In this document: one piece after another, positions 44,052 through 53,091 of the stretch
Layout: the number at the start of each line of letters is the position of its first letter
How positions within the stretch are numbered: position 1 is the stretch's first letter
Assembly: GCF_016786305.1 (NCBI RefSeq)
Contig: NZ_JADWYV010000010.1
Origin: Pseudofrankia nepalensis
Lineage (GTDB): Bacteria > Actinomycetota > Actinomycetes > Frankiales > Frankiaceae
Direction: 5' to 3' (one strand)
DNA: 64,000 nt
The notes under the pieces: model-generated
Database searches by the model: none
Told to the model about the DNA's origin: nothing
Seen by the model: the letters and a program-made list of their open reading frames with translations, nothing else
Position numbers and translations under genes: made by a program

Positions 44052-44315
44052 CCGGCCAGATGCCGATCGGCGAGCACGAACACGGCCGGCATCCGCGGAC
44101 GACGACCCTCGAGGTCGCCGCGGCTCCGGCGGCAGCAGACGGGGACCGCGGACCAGTCCTGCTCCGCTCGTCCGTCCTTCGACAGACCAGACGGTCGAAG
44201 GAAACGGTCCCGACGGGGCGCTGCTCGCGGCCACGAACCACGTCGACGATCCCCGCCTGACGCGGCGTCGATGGCCGACGTCTGAACGGAAATCACTACG
44301 AAGTTGGAGACACCA

Positions 44316-45611
44316 ATGGAAGACAAGGCAGTTCGCCAGCGCCGCGCCGCGGCCAGACGCTACCCGCTACGTTCGGTGAGCATGCTGTTAGCGGCGCCGA
44401 TAGCCCTTCTCCTGTTCGCCGCCGCGTGTGGCACGGACGACGACGGGGCCACCCCCGCGCTGGACCCGTCCGCGGCGGCCACCGAGCTTGGGCCGATCGA
44501 CCGGGCGGTCGGCGCTCCCGTCAAGATCGGGATTGTCTCGGACGGCAAGGCCGCGGCCATCGACAATTCGATCCAGTTCGACGTCGCCGATGCCACCGCC
44601 AGGTACCTCAACGAGCACCAGGGCGGCATCGGCGGTCGTCCCGTCGAACTGGTGACGTGCGAGACCCAGGGAGACCCGGCCCGGGGCACCGACTGCGGCA
44701 ACCAGATGATCGAGAAGGGCGTCGTCGCGGTCGCGGTCGGCGAGTCGGCGGTGGGCGACGCGGTCTGGCAGCCGTTGGCCGACGCGGACATACCCGTGAT
44801 GTTCTACGGCCTGACCAGCCCGGCGGCCCTGACCGACCCGACGACCTTCGTGGTCAGCGATCCCACCTTCGGGATTCAGCAGCTGCCTATTGCCATCGCG
44901 AAGGAGAACGACCTCGGGAAGGTCACCACGGTGGCCATCGACGTGCCGGCCCTGCGCCACACCCTCGACGAGGTCGCGCCGGGGCTGATGCGGGCGGCGG
45001 GCCTCGACTACCAGGTCCTCTGGATCCCGCCAGGTACCGCCGACATGACGGCGCAGTTGGCGAGCGTGGCGGGCGGCGAGCCCGGAGTCGTGTTCGTCAT
45101 TGGCAACGACGCGTTCTGCATCAGCGCGTTCAACGGCCTGCGGGCGGTCGGCCACGAAGGCGAGATCAGCGCCATCTCGCAGTGCATCACCGACGCGACT
45201 CGCACGGCCGTGCCGGCCAACGTCCTGGAAGGAATGCACGTCGCCGCTTCGGCCCCGGTCGGCGGGGACGACCCCTCCAACGTCTTCTACAACGCGGTCC
45301 TCAAGACCTACGGGAACGGGATCGCCCCGACCTCGGCCATCGGCCGGGGCATGTTCGTCACGTTCGCCGGCCTTGCGGCGGCACTCGACGGCATCACCGG
45401 TGACATCACACCGACGACGGCCACCGCCGTGATCAAGGCGATGCCGGAGAAGGAGCTGCCAGGCGCTGGCGGGCTCACATTTCGCTGCAACGGCAAGGCG
45501 TACCCGGAAACACCCGCGGTGTGCGTGCGGGGCGGGCTTGCGGCGATCCTCGACAGCTCTGGCCAACCAGCGGATTTCCAGGTCCTCGGAAGCTCCCCGA
45601 TCCCGGGCTGA
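44316..45611 (+). CDS. ABC transporter substrate-binding lipoprotein (branched-chain amino acid type)
   Basis: 431 residues from the ATG at 44316 (GGAGA six bases before). A basic N-terminus, hydrophobic run and lipobox FAAAC place the lipidated Cys near residue 38. The mature protein has the LivJ-like fold: VKIGIVSDGKAA, ATARYLNEHQGGIGGRPVEL, PVMFYGLTSPAAL and VVFVIGNDAFCISAFNG. In actinomycete catabolic loci these proteins often bind aromatic, steroid or lipid-derived acids rather than amino acids. It follows the barrel-protein gene on the same strand; no permease or ATPase genes are in the window. Confidence 0.9.
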   Translation: MEDKAVRQRRAAARRYPLRSVSMLLAAPIALLLFAAACGTDDDGATPALDPSAAATELGPIDRAVGAPVKIGIVSDGKAAAIDNSIQFDVADATARYLNEHQGGIGGRPVELVTCETQGDPARGTDCGNQMIEKGVVAVAVGESAVGDAVWQPLADADIPVMFYGLTSPAALTDPTTFVVSDPTFGIQQLPIAIAKENDLGKVTTVAIDVPALRHTLDEVAPGLMRAAGLDYQVLWIPPGTADMTAQLASVAGGEPGVVFVIGNDAFCISAFNGLRAVGHEGEISAISQCITDATRTAVPANVLEGMHVAASAPVGGDDPSNVFYNAVLKTYGNGIAPTSAIGRGMFVTFAGLAAALDGITGDITPTTATAVIKAMPEKELPGAGGLTFRCNGKAYPETPAVCVRGGLAAILDSSGQPADFQVLGSSPIPG

Positions 45612-45809
45612 CGGTCCGGAGTCCTCAACGGGCACGACACCTGTATTGCTGACCTGAAGGCGAAGTTCCCCGCCCTTCGGTCCCCTCCCAGCCATGCTGC
45701 CGCTCGGGCACGTCTGTTCGTTTTCTGGAAACTGATCCATGCGTCAGCGGTATCAGTGGAGCAGTTGGCCGGCCAGGCGTCCACGACTGGCACGAAGGAC
45801 TGGCGCGTT

Positions 45810-46469
45810 TCACCCGCCCGTGGCGCGCGGAAGGAGACCGGGTAGGATGTAACATTCGACGAATTCCCGCTTTTCCTGTTCCGAGCGCTCCGTCCACGGC
45901 GGTCCCAGCAGCAGCAGTCCCACGGTGTTCATCCACCGGCTTATCTCACGAAGGTCAAGATCCTCGCGGAGCTGGCCCTCGGCCCGCCACTGCGCCAGCA
46001 GCGGGCCGAGGTGCCGGTGAAAAGCGTCCACGACGGCCTCGGACCGCAACTCCAGCGAAGTGACCAACCCCCGGCTGTCCTTCGCGAACAGCGCCTCATT
46101 GAGCGGATCACCAGTAACGAAACCAACCGAGTAGACGATCAGGTCGACCACGGACCGAGCCGCGTCGTCGGGGTGCTCGAGCATCCCGAGAAGCCGCCGC
46201 ATCCCGATGTCGATTCGGCTCAGGACCACCCCGAGGATCAGCTCGTCGCGAGACCTGAAATACCGATAGACCGTCGACCGCACTACCGCGGCTTCCTGGG
46301 CGACATCCTCGACCGTCAGCCGCGTCGTCCCCCGAGTAACCAGACACCGACTCGCCGCGGCCACCAGGCGCCGCCTCGCCTCGTCGTCGTCCACGAGCGC
46401 CGTCTCGCTGCCCCAGCGCACCCGGCCCTCCGGACCCACACCAGGCGACCTCGCGTTATCGGGCGACAC
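45810..46469 (-). CDS. TetR family transcriptional regulator
   Basis: 219 residues from the GTG at 46469 (GGGAG just upstream); the open frame extends further but is Arg/Pro-rich. Helix-turn-helix: LTVEDVAQEAAVVRSTVYRY then FRSRDELILGV. The ligand domain includes ARSVVDLIVYSVGFVTGDPL and SRWMNTVGLLLLGPPW. Convergent with the substrate-binding gene. It may control the surrounding P450/SDR loci. Confidence 0.88.
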   Translation of the reverse strand: MSPDNARSPGVGPEGRVRWGSETALVDDDEARRRLVAAASRCLVTRGTTRLTVEDVAQEAAVVRSTVYRYFRSRDELILGVVLSRIDIGMRRLLGMLEHPDDAARSVVDLIVYSVGFVTGDPLNEALFAKDSRGLVTSLELRSEAVVDAFHRHLGPLLAQWRAEGQLREDLDLREISRWMNTVGLLLLGPPWTERSEQEKREFVECYILPGLLPRATGG

Positions 46470-46489
46470 GGCTCCCGATCCTACGGGCC

Positions 46490-46684
46490 CACGCCCGACG
46501 TGTGCGCCGGTGGCGCGACCGGGTGGCGCCCGAGACCGCCGGAGTGCCGGCCGGAGTGCCGGTTGGCCGGCGCCGCCGGGCGACCGAGCTACGCGGCGAG
46601 GAACTCGCCGCGCTCGCCGGGATCTCGGCCGACTACCTGACCCGGCTCGAGCAGGGGCGCGCGCCGGCGTGCTCCCCGCCGTAG
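46490..46684 (+). pseudogene. N-terminal fragment of an XRE/MmyB-like regulator
   Basis: The frame reads RRWRDRVAPETAGVPAG then ELRGEELAALAGISADYLTR and LEQGRA, the exact start of MmyB-type helix-turn-helix regulators (RR-x-R-x-P, LRREELA-LAG-S-YY-RLEQGR). It ends at a stop directly after the HTH, so the ligand (MmyB/PAS-like) domain is missing. Gene head left after a deletion. Confidence 0.6.
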
Positions 46685-46836
46685 CGCGATCCGTTGCCCA
46701 CGGCGCCACCGGAATGTTCGCCGCGGCAGTAAGACGCCGTTCGCGCTGGCACGTCGCGGCACGCTTCCCCGCGATGGTGGGGTTCCCGGGCTGGCGGGTC
46801 CAGGGCCAGCCACAGGGGTGGACCCGAAGGTGATTG

Positions 46837-48036
46837 TCAGCTCACACGCGTTGGCAACCGTTCCCAGCCGCGGGTGGTCGACGTGTGGGCCATCTTGGCG
46901 TTCGCCCAGTCGATCTCCCAGTCGGTCCACCGCTTGAGGACCTCGTCGAGGGCCACGCGTCCCTCCAGCCGGGCGAGCGCGGCCCCGAGGCAGAAGTGAA
47001 TCCCGTACCCGAAGGTCAGGTGACGGTCGATCTTCCTGCGGATGTCGAAGGTTTCCCCGCTGGCAAAGTGCCGATCGTCGCGATTGGCTGACGCGTTGAG
47101 CAGGGTCATGACGCTGCCCTCTGGGACCATCTGTCCGTAGAGCTCGACGTCCCGCGCTACATAGCGTGCCTGGATCGGGGAGGGCGCCTCGTACCGCAGG
47201 ATCTCCTCGATGGCGTTCGGGATCAGCGACCGGTCGGCCGCCAGTTGGCGGCGCTGGTCCGGGTGCTCGGCGAGCAGCTTGCCTGTCCATCCGATGAGGC
47301 GCGTCGTCGTCTCGTTTCCGGCGCCCGCGAGCAGCATCACATAGGTGAGGATCTCCTCGTGGGTGAGCCGGCGGACTGTCCCGGTCTCGTCCTGGAACTC
47401 GGCGGTGAGCAGCTCGGTCATGAGATCGTCGGACGGGTGTTTGGTCCGCCAGTCGATGTAGTCGGCGAAGATCGAGCCATCCAGGAGTCCATCCTCGTAG
47501 ATGTCCCGGTCTTTCGAGTCCTCGAGTTTCATACTTTCGTCGAGCCGGTCCCTGATCGCTTCCTGGTCACTTTCGGGGATACCGAGAAGGAATCCGATCG
47601 TGCGCATAGGCATCTGCGCGCCGAGATGGCGGACGAAGTCGAACTCGCCGCCCTCGACGAGCGGGTCCAGACACCTAGTCGTGAACTCGCGGACCTTGGG
47701 CTCCAATGCCATCATCTTCTTTGGCGTGAACACCCGCGCGAGTAGGGATCGGTGGATGTCGTGGCGGGGCGGGTCCTCGAAGAGGATGACGCCGGGCGGG
47801 ATCTCGATGTTTGCCTTTATGATCTCGAGGACAGATCCTTTCCCGGAGCGGTAGGTCTGCCAGTCGGTCAGGGCGGGGGAAACGTCCTCGTAGCGGCTCA
47901 GCGCAAAGAAGTCGTACCGCTCGTTGTAGTAGAGCGGCTTCTCGTCACGCATTCGCCGCCAGACCGGATAGGGGTCGTTGTCAATCTCGAAGTCGAACGG
48001 GTCGTAATAGACATCGCTGTCGCCCGTCAGGGTCAC
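46837..48036 (-). CDS. cytochrome P450
   Basis: 399 residues. I-helix AGAGNETT (237-244), ExxR E278-R281 (EEILR), heme loop FGYGIHFCLGAALARLEGR with Cys349. The N-terminal DPFDFEIDNDPYPVWRRMRD and a PP-RHDIHRSLLARVFTP C-helix segment are normal for bacterial class I P450s. It needs a ferredoxin, for which no gene is visible nearby. It starts 48 bases downstream of the truncated SnoaL-like copy and may now be expressed from that copy's promoter. Substrate unknown. Confidence 0.92.
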   Translation of the reverse strand: MTLTGDSDVYYDPFDFEIDNDPYPVWRRMRDEKPLYYNERYDFFALSRYEDVSPALTDWQTYRSGKGSVLEIIKANIEIPPGVILFEDPPRHDIHRSLLARVFTPKKMMALEPKVREFTTRCLDPLVEGGEFDFVRHLGAQMPMRTIGFLLGIPESDQEAIRDRLDESMKLEDSKDRDIYEDGLLDGSIFADYIDWRTKHPSDDLMTELLTAEFQDETGTVRRLTHEEILTYVMLLAGAGNETTTRLIGWTGKLLAEHPDQRRQLAADRSLIPNAIEEILRYEAPSPIQARYVARDVELYGQMVPEGSVMTLLNASANRDDRHFASGETFDIRRKIDRHLTFGYGIHFCLGAALARLEGRVALDEVLKRWTDWEIDWANAKMAHTSTTRGWERLPTRVS

Positions 48037-48084
48037 TGGATCTGCCTCTCGTTTATGCCTTCGGCCGAGTGACGGCTTCAGTCT

Positions 48085-48423
48085 CTAATCGCGGCGCATG
48101 ATCAGTGAGTAGGTGATGGCGGTGGCCGTGTCGCCGTCGATGTTGATCAGTGGTGGTCCCGCGATGTGGGCGGCGCCGGTCTGGATGAGGTTCTGGTGTC
48201 CGTCGGTGCGCAGCATGGCGGCGCGGCTGTCGTGTGGTGTGCCGTTTGCGTCCCAGTCGTAGACGCCGTCGTGCGTCCAGGTTGATGCGGCGAGGTCGGC
48301 CAGGCCCGCGTCGGCCGCTGGGCCGTAGGACAGGATCAGCCGTCTGATCGCTGCCTCGTCCTCGACTCGGCGTAGCCGCGCCTCCCACCCGGCCAGCTCC
48401 GCGTTGGTTCCCAGCGGCAGCAC
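48085..48423 (-). pseudogene. truncated duplicate of the SnoaL-like gene
   Basis: 112 codons from a GTG at 48423 with a good AGGAG before it. After a different nine-residue head (MLPLGTNA...) it is identical to residues ~6-109 of the SnoaL-like protein at 42518-43021, then stops at once (RRD-stop) where the repeat ends. The C-terminal ~58 residues, including the last strand pair, are missing, so the fold cannot be complete. It still has translation signals. Confidence 0.8.
48088..48399. repeat. 312-bp perfect direct repeat, copy 2
   Basis: Second copy of 42695-43006, same orientation. Both ends are sharp: left flank TCTCTA against CGCGCG, right flank CGCGTT against TCCGAC. Confidence 0.9.
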
Positions 48424-48607
48424 CTCCTCCTACGGCGGCGCCTGGCCACCATCCAGATCCGAGCCATTGCCCGGCAGCAGCCCGAGGACTGCTTCGGATC
48501 ACCAGCGAGTCCGTCGCGACACCAAGCCGCGGGCCCAGGCGAACAGGACGTCACTCTTGATGTTCATCGCGACGGCGGCGCGCCTGGTCCCGCGGGCCGC
48601 AGCGTAC

Positions 48608-48647
48608 CCGAGGATCGGACGTTCTTGCCGAAACGTCCGATCCTCGG
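48608..48647. promoter_or_regulatory. second copy of the large inverted repeat
   Basis: CCGAGGATCGGACGTT (48608-48623) and its complement (48632-48647) around an eight-base loop. 48601-48628 matches 43213-43240 base for base. It lies 51 bases upstream of the broken barrel-protein copy. The inner bases differ from copy 1 while the arms stay paired. Confidence 0.65.
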
Positions 48648-48698
48648 CCATGATGCGCTGGTACGAGCGCGTGAGCGCACCAAGGAGGCCAGGTATTG

Positions 48699-49148
48699 AT
48701 GATCAGAGTGACGTCGGCGCTCTTCGGCGCGGCCGGGCCGGCGCCCGCGAGCGACGACGGCGGCTACCTGCGCTTACCTGCGCTGGCACCTGCCCGATCA
48801 CCTGCCCAGGCGACACCAGCTACCCGAGCTCGTTCACGCGACGGCCGCGGTCCGCGCCCTGGCTCAGTCGGTCGCCGACGAGGCCGGCGAGATCGGGACT
48901 TGGCGCGACTGTCCTGTGCCCGGCAGCACCGGTACCGATCTGTGGCAGAACTGGCGCGACGCACGGCATCCGAGCAGGACGTCGACCAGGACGCGCACCG
49001 CGCGGGGCCGCTGTCCGGAACCGCGCCGCGCGACATCGATACGACCGACGACGTCGCCAGCGCCGCGCCCTTCCTCGTCACTGGAGCAAGCCGGACCACC
49101 ACCGGGCAGTCGATCATCGTCGATGCCGGCGGCGTGATGCCCAGATGA
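48699..49148 (+). pseudogene. chimeric relic: barrel-protein head joined to SDR tail, frameshifted
   Basis: Starts as a homologue of the gene at 43320 (MIRVTSALFGAAGPAP, SDDGGYLR). A 10-bp tandem duplication (TACCTGCGCT at 48765-48774 and 48775-48784) shifts the frame; in the shifted frame the match continues (RWHLPDHLPRRHQLPELVHA) and then passes directly into the SDR sequence ALAQSVADEAGEIG and PGSTGTDLWQNW, homologous to the SDR at 41736-42521. A further shift gives RRTASEQDVD and TTTGQSIIVDAGGVMPR-stop. An internal deletion fused two neighbouring genes of a duplicated cluster. Confidence 0.75.
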
Positions 49149-49162
49149 AGGAGGTGCCAATC

Positions 49163-50029
49163 ATGCGGCTGGCGGTTCCCACCCCGGTCGTCACGCTGCT
49201 TCCCAGTGTCCATGCCCCTTGGGAAGAGACCGCCACGATCGAGGACGTAGCCCGGATAGCCCAGGCGGCCGACCGGCTGGGCTACCACCACCTCACCTGC
49301 AGCGAGCATGTCGGAGTCCCCGCCCGCGAGGCGGCGCGCCGCGGCGCCCGCTACTTTGACCCGCTGGCGACCTTCGGCTTCCTCGCGTCCCGCACGGAGC
49401 GGATTCGGCTGGCCACCAACGTGCTGGTCCTCGGCTACCACCACCCACTGGAGATCGCCAAACGCTACGGCACCCTCGATGTGATCAGCGGTGGACGGGT
49501 AATCCTCGGTCTCGGTGTAGGTACCCTGCGCGAGGAGTTCGACTTGCTCGGCGCGCCTTTCGACGATCGTGGACTCCGCGCGGACGACGCGCTACGGGCG
49601 CTGCGGGCATCGCTCTCGCGGTCCACCCCCTCCTACAAGGGCGACCATTACAGCTTCGGCGATCTCGTGGTGGATCCCTGCGCGATGCAGGACCGGCTGC
49701 CCCTTTGGGTCGGCGGGCGGACCGTGCGATCGCTGCGACGCGCGCTCAGCCTCGCGGACGGGTGGTGCCCCTTCGGTGTCACCCCCGCTCAGGCAAACGA
49801 ATGGATCAAACAGGAGGAGGTCCCACCAGGTTTCGAGATCGTGCTCGGCCCGGAACTCCCGTTGAACCCGATCCAGGAACCGGACGCGGCCGGCGAAGGA
49901 CTAGCCGCTCTCGCGGCCGCGGGAGCGACCATCGCTTCCGCGAGGCTCGTCCACCGCTCTCGGGACCATTACATAGAGCAGCTGGAAGCACTCGCCGCCG
50001 TCAACAACCAACTCCATTCCCCTTCATAG
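49163..50029 (+). CDS. LLM class F420-dependent oxidoreductase
   Basis: 288 residues from the ATG at 49163 with an ideal AAGGAGGTG upstream, overlapping the end of the SDR relic. TIM-barrel landmarks: GYHHLTCSEHVGVP, LATNVLVLGYHHPLEIAKRY, GTLDVISGGRVILGLGVGTL with REEFDLLG, and LPLWVGGRTVRSLRRAL. These match the TIGR03619-like subfamily of probable F420 enzymes. The first gene of a plus-strand series with an AttH-like protein, a phosphotransferase and an esterase. Confidence 0.9.
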   Translation: MRLAVPTPVVTLLPSVHAPWEETATIEDVARIAQAADRLGYHHLTCSEHVGVPAREAARRGARYFDPLATFGFLASRTERIRLATNVLVLGYHHPLEIAKRYGTLDVISGGRVILGLGVGTLREEFDLLGAPFDDRGLRADDALRALRASLSRSTPSYKGDHYSFGDLVVDPCAMQDRLPLWVGGRTVRSLRRALSLADGWCPFGVTPAQANEWIKQEEVPPGFEIVLGPELPLNPIQEPDAAGEGLAALAAAGATIASARLVHRSRDHYIEQLEALAAVNNQLHSPS

Positions 50030-50315
50030 AAGGAACGGGTCATCGGGATCGGGCCGCACGGCGGGCCGGCAGGTGCTGGGCGCGGCACGGGGAGCCGGGA
50101 AAGGCCGTGCGCGGGCGCTGGTCGCCGAGGAGGCGTACGTCCTGCCCACGATATTGGTCTTATGGATTTTTCCTAGCGATGCGACCGGCCGTCGACGCCG
50201 CGGCAGGGAAGAAGCCCGCCCGCGGGGGAGGTCGAGCGGAGCTTCGGCTCGGTGTGTTCGTGGCCCGACGAGAGGACCACGAGAACCTGTTCCGAATGTC
50301 AGAGAGAAGAAAATC

Positions 50316-51479
50316 ATGATCAATGGAATCGGAAGCCTGCAAGGCGCGGACGAACAACTCAACCACCAGATCGTCGACACCTTCGCGACCGTGAGTCAAA
50401 GCGATCTTTCCTGGACGGAGAAGATCTGGGGATCCCTCGCGCGGACCGACGGCACGCTGCAAATCGACTTCGGACTCGGCCGTTATCACAACCGGGGCAT
50501 AGTCGACGGCTTCGGCGGGGTCTCGCGCGGCCGCGAGCAGTGGACGGTCCGGGCGAGCCGGGAACTCGGCTCGGCGCCGGAGGCGACGGATGTCGGCCCT
50601 TTGGAGTACGAGATTCTCGACCCGCTGAGGAAGGTACGTTTTCGGCTGCTGCCGAACGACGTCCAGCCGATCTCGTTCGACGTTGTGCTCTCGGGGGTGA
50701 CGCCGCCGTTCTTCGAAGATCGAAACCTGGTACGGAATCCGCGAAACGGTCGGGTCGAGGTCGACGTGATTCGATACCACCAGGGCGGCTGGCTGTCGGG
50801 AACGATCACCGTTGAAGGCGTCACACATGAGGTGCGACCTCAGGAGTGGTTCGGCTTCCGTGACCACTCCTGGGGTGTACGGCAGGCGGTCGGTGCCCCG
50901 CCGACCGACCTGAGGCCGAAGCCGCTCGTGACGGCAGACGGCAAGCGAGGTGGGTTCAAGTGGTCACCAGCCTTCTTCCAGCGACCGGACGAGACGTACT
51001 ACGAGACGGCCCTACATGTGATCGAGGGCGGCCCGTGGACCTCGACCTCTGCCTACCTGAATGACTCGTCCGGGCATCAGGAGGCGATCCGCGCCGTGGA
51101 GCCACGGATCGAGTACGACCCTCGGACAAGATTCGTCCGCGGTGGCGAGCTCATAGTGACGATGGAATCTGGTGAGCGACGGATCATCACAGTAGAGGCT
51201 CTGGGAGAGTCGGGATTCTTCCTCAAGACGGCAGGGTACGGTGACTGGGCGGGTCACAAGCACGGAGCGTGGATGGGTCCGCTTCATGTGGATGGCGAGT
51301 ACATCCCCGACTGCTGGGATGAGAAGCATCTTCGGCTCCTTGGCCAATTGCGGGACACTCCTATTCGAGTACGAGAGGGTGACGCGGTCGGATACGGAAT
51401 CATGGAAAGTATGATGTCGGGTGAATGGCCCGAGCTCGGACTCACGGCGGCCTCGGACCATCGGGTTTCCTATATGTGA
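50316..51479 (+). CDS. AttH/CrtC-like lipocalin-fold protein of unknown function
   Basis: 387 residues from the ATG at 50316 (AGAGAGAAG upstream). Beta-rich throughout; the landmark is EWFGFRDHSWGVRQAVG, similar to the R-DHSW-G-R motif of hydroxyneurosporene synthase CrtC/AttH proteins, which hydrate double bonds of isoprenoids or related lipids. The N-terminal helix and DLSWTEKIWGSLARTDGTLQ fit the actinobacterial group usually seen next to aminoglycoside-phosphotransferase-like genes, as here. Specific chemistry is not established. Confidence 0.72.
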   Translation: MINGIGSLQGADEQLNHQIVDTFATVSQSDLSWTEKIWGSLARTDGTLQIDFGLGRYHNRGIVDGFGGVSRGREQWTVRASRELGSAPEATDVGPLEYEILDPLRKVRFRLLPNDVQPISFDVVLSGVTPPFFEDRNLVRNPRNGRVEVDVIRYHQGGWLSGTITVEGVTHEVRPQEWFGFRDHSWGVRQAVGAPPTDLRPKPLVTADGKRGGFKWSPAFFQRPDETYYETALHVIEGGPWTSTSAYLNDSSGHQEAIRAVEPRIEYDPRTRFVRGGELIVTMESGERRIITVEALGESGFFLKTAGYGDWAGHKHGAWMGPLHVDGEYIPDCWDEKHLRLLGQLRDTPIRVREGDAVGYGIMESMMSGEWPELGLTAASDHRVSYM

Positions 51480-51520
51480 CCTCGGGCGAGCGGTGTCATT
51501 TCTTTGGAGATTGCGGGCGA

Positions 51521-52615
51521 ATGAAAAGCAACTTACAGTACGATCGGCTGGCGGAGTGGTTGATCCGCCAGATGGGAAACGTCGACGAGGTGCGGCTCGA
51601 AGAACCGGAGGACCTTGATTTCGGTCATTCGGCGGAGATGGTCGCGCTGACTCTCGTGTCCCGCCGTGGCGGCCGCGAACACAGCCAGGATGTCGTCGTC
51701 CGATTGCGGCCGTCGGAACCCGGGCTGCTCGAGCCCTATGACATGCGACGTCAGTTCGATATTCTAAAGGCCCTTGAGTCGACCGCGGTGCGCTCGCCCC
51801 GGTCTCTGTGGATCGAACCTTCCGGCGAGGTGCTCGGCAGGCCGTTCTTCGTCATGGAACGCGTCGCCGGTGAAGTCTATGAACGGCACACGCCGCCTGA
51901 GAGCGACGAAGAACTCCTCCGCCGGATGTGTGGCAGTATGGTCACTCAGCTCGCGGCCGTCCATCTCGTGGACCTTGAGGCGACGGGACTGTCCAGGCTT
52001 GGAGAGGGGCACACCTTTCTCGACCGGGAGCTTGAACGATGGGCCGGTGAGATGCGCCGCGTGCAGCGCGGTCCTCTGCCCGCCATGGAACGAATGCTGG
52101 AGCAGCTGCGCCTCCAACAACCGGAACCCTGCGAGCGGATAGCGTTGGTGCATGGTGACCCGAAGCCGGGGAACTTTGCATTCCTGGACGATGAAGTGTC
52201 GGCGGTCTTCGACTGGGAGCTCGCCGACGTTGGTGACCCGTTGGCCGACATCGGCTACCTGGAGATCCTCTGGGCCATGCCGGTTGGTATAACCAGCAAG
52301 CGGTCGTCGCTCACGGTGGAAGAGTTCGTCGCGCTGTACGAAGAATGCACCGGAATTCGCGTGCGGCACCGGCCGTGGTACCGGGCGATGCAAGTATTCA
52401 AGATATGCGTGATCCAACTCATTGGGTCCATGCTTTTCGACGCGGGGCACTGGGACGATCTCCGTGCCATCGACATGGCTCACGGTATCCAGAGGATGGT
52501 GCCGATGGGTCTCGCTGACCTCGGGGTCACAGACAGTCCCGAGCTCGGACCGGTCTTCCCTCGTAGGGAGCGACAGGAGGAAGCGCGAAAGCGCCTTTCG
52601 GTATCGCCGCGATAA
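51521..52615 (+). CDS. phosphotransferase (APH/choline-kinase-like fold)
   Basis: 364 residues from the ATG at 51521. Catalytic loop ALVHGDPKPGNFAFLDDEVS with metal-site AVFDWELADVGDPLADIGYL; N-lobe DVVVRLRPSEPGLLEPYDM and a PFFVMERVAGEVYERH hinge. Close to the acyl-CoA-dehydrogenase-associated phosphotransferases of actinobacterial lipid loci. Starts 41 bases after the AttH-like gene, so the two are co-transcribed. The small-molecule substrate is unknown. GC is slightly lower than in neighbouring genes. Confidence 0.88.
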   Translation: MKSNLQYDRLAEWLIRQMGNVDEVRLEEPEDLDFGHSAEMVALTLVSRRGGREHSQDVVVRLRPSEPGLLEPYDMRRQFDILKALESTAVRSPRSLWIEPSGEVLGRPFFVMERVAGEVYERHTPPESDEELLRRMCGSMVTQLAAVHLVDLEATGLSRLGEGHTFLDRELERWAGEMRRVQRGPLPAMERMLEQLRLQQPEPCERIALVHGDPKPGNFAFLDDEVSAVFDWELADVGDPLADIGYLEILWAMPVGITSKRSSLTVEEFVALYEECTGIRVRHRPWYRAMQVFKICVIQLIGSMLFDAGHWDDLRAIDMAHGIQRMVPMGLADLGVTDSPELGPVFPRRERQEEARKRLSVSPR

Positions 52616-53091
52616 GCGCGTGCCGGCTGTACGGCCGGCCCGCGCGTAGGTGCGGGCTAGGGCGGCTGTGATTCTCGCGCCCGGCCTGCCTGGTGGGAGC
52701 CGGTACGCGACAAGGTAGCCCGATCATCGAGCCGGGCGCGCCGGCGCTCATCTGTCGGATGGCGAGTCACCTCACCGCCGCCCCTGTGCCGACCAGGCGC
52801 TGGGGTTGGCGGCAACATCACTCAATCGGGACGCGCCAGGCCCGAACTGTGGCACAGGCCCCGCGCCATCGCCGGCTGATGGGCCTCGACGCGCTCGCGA
52901 GCGAGATGGACGAGCTGGCGCGGGCCGCGGTGAATCCATTCGGCGTGGTCAGTTCGATGCACAGCGATCGCGTCGCCGCCAGGGCCTCTCGTCAGCGCCG
53001 CCGTCTCTTTCTACCGCGGCACCACCTCGTCGTTGATGACGGCGTCACCGACGCTCTCACCATGCGCCGACCTGAGTCAGTGGAGGACAAC
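52616..53091. other. gene-free spacer before the esterase gene
   Basis: About 475 bases. The esterase frame is open upstream but is not protein-like before the ATG at 53092. GGAGGA near 53082 is its ribosome-binding site. Nothing else supported. Confidence 0.35.
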
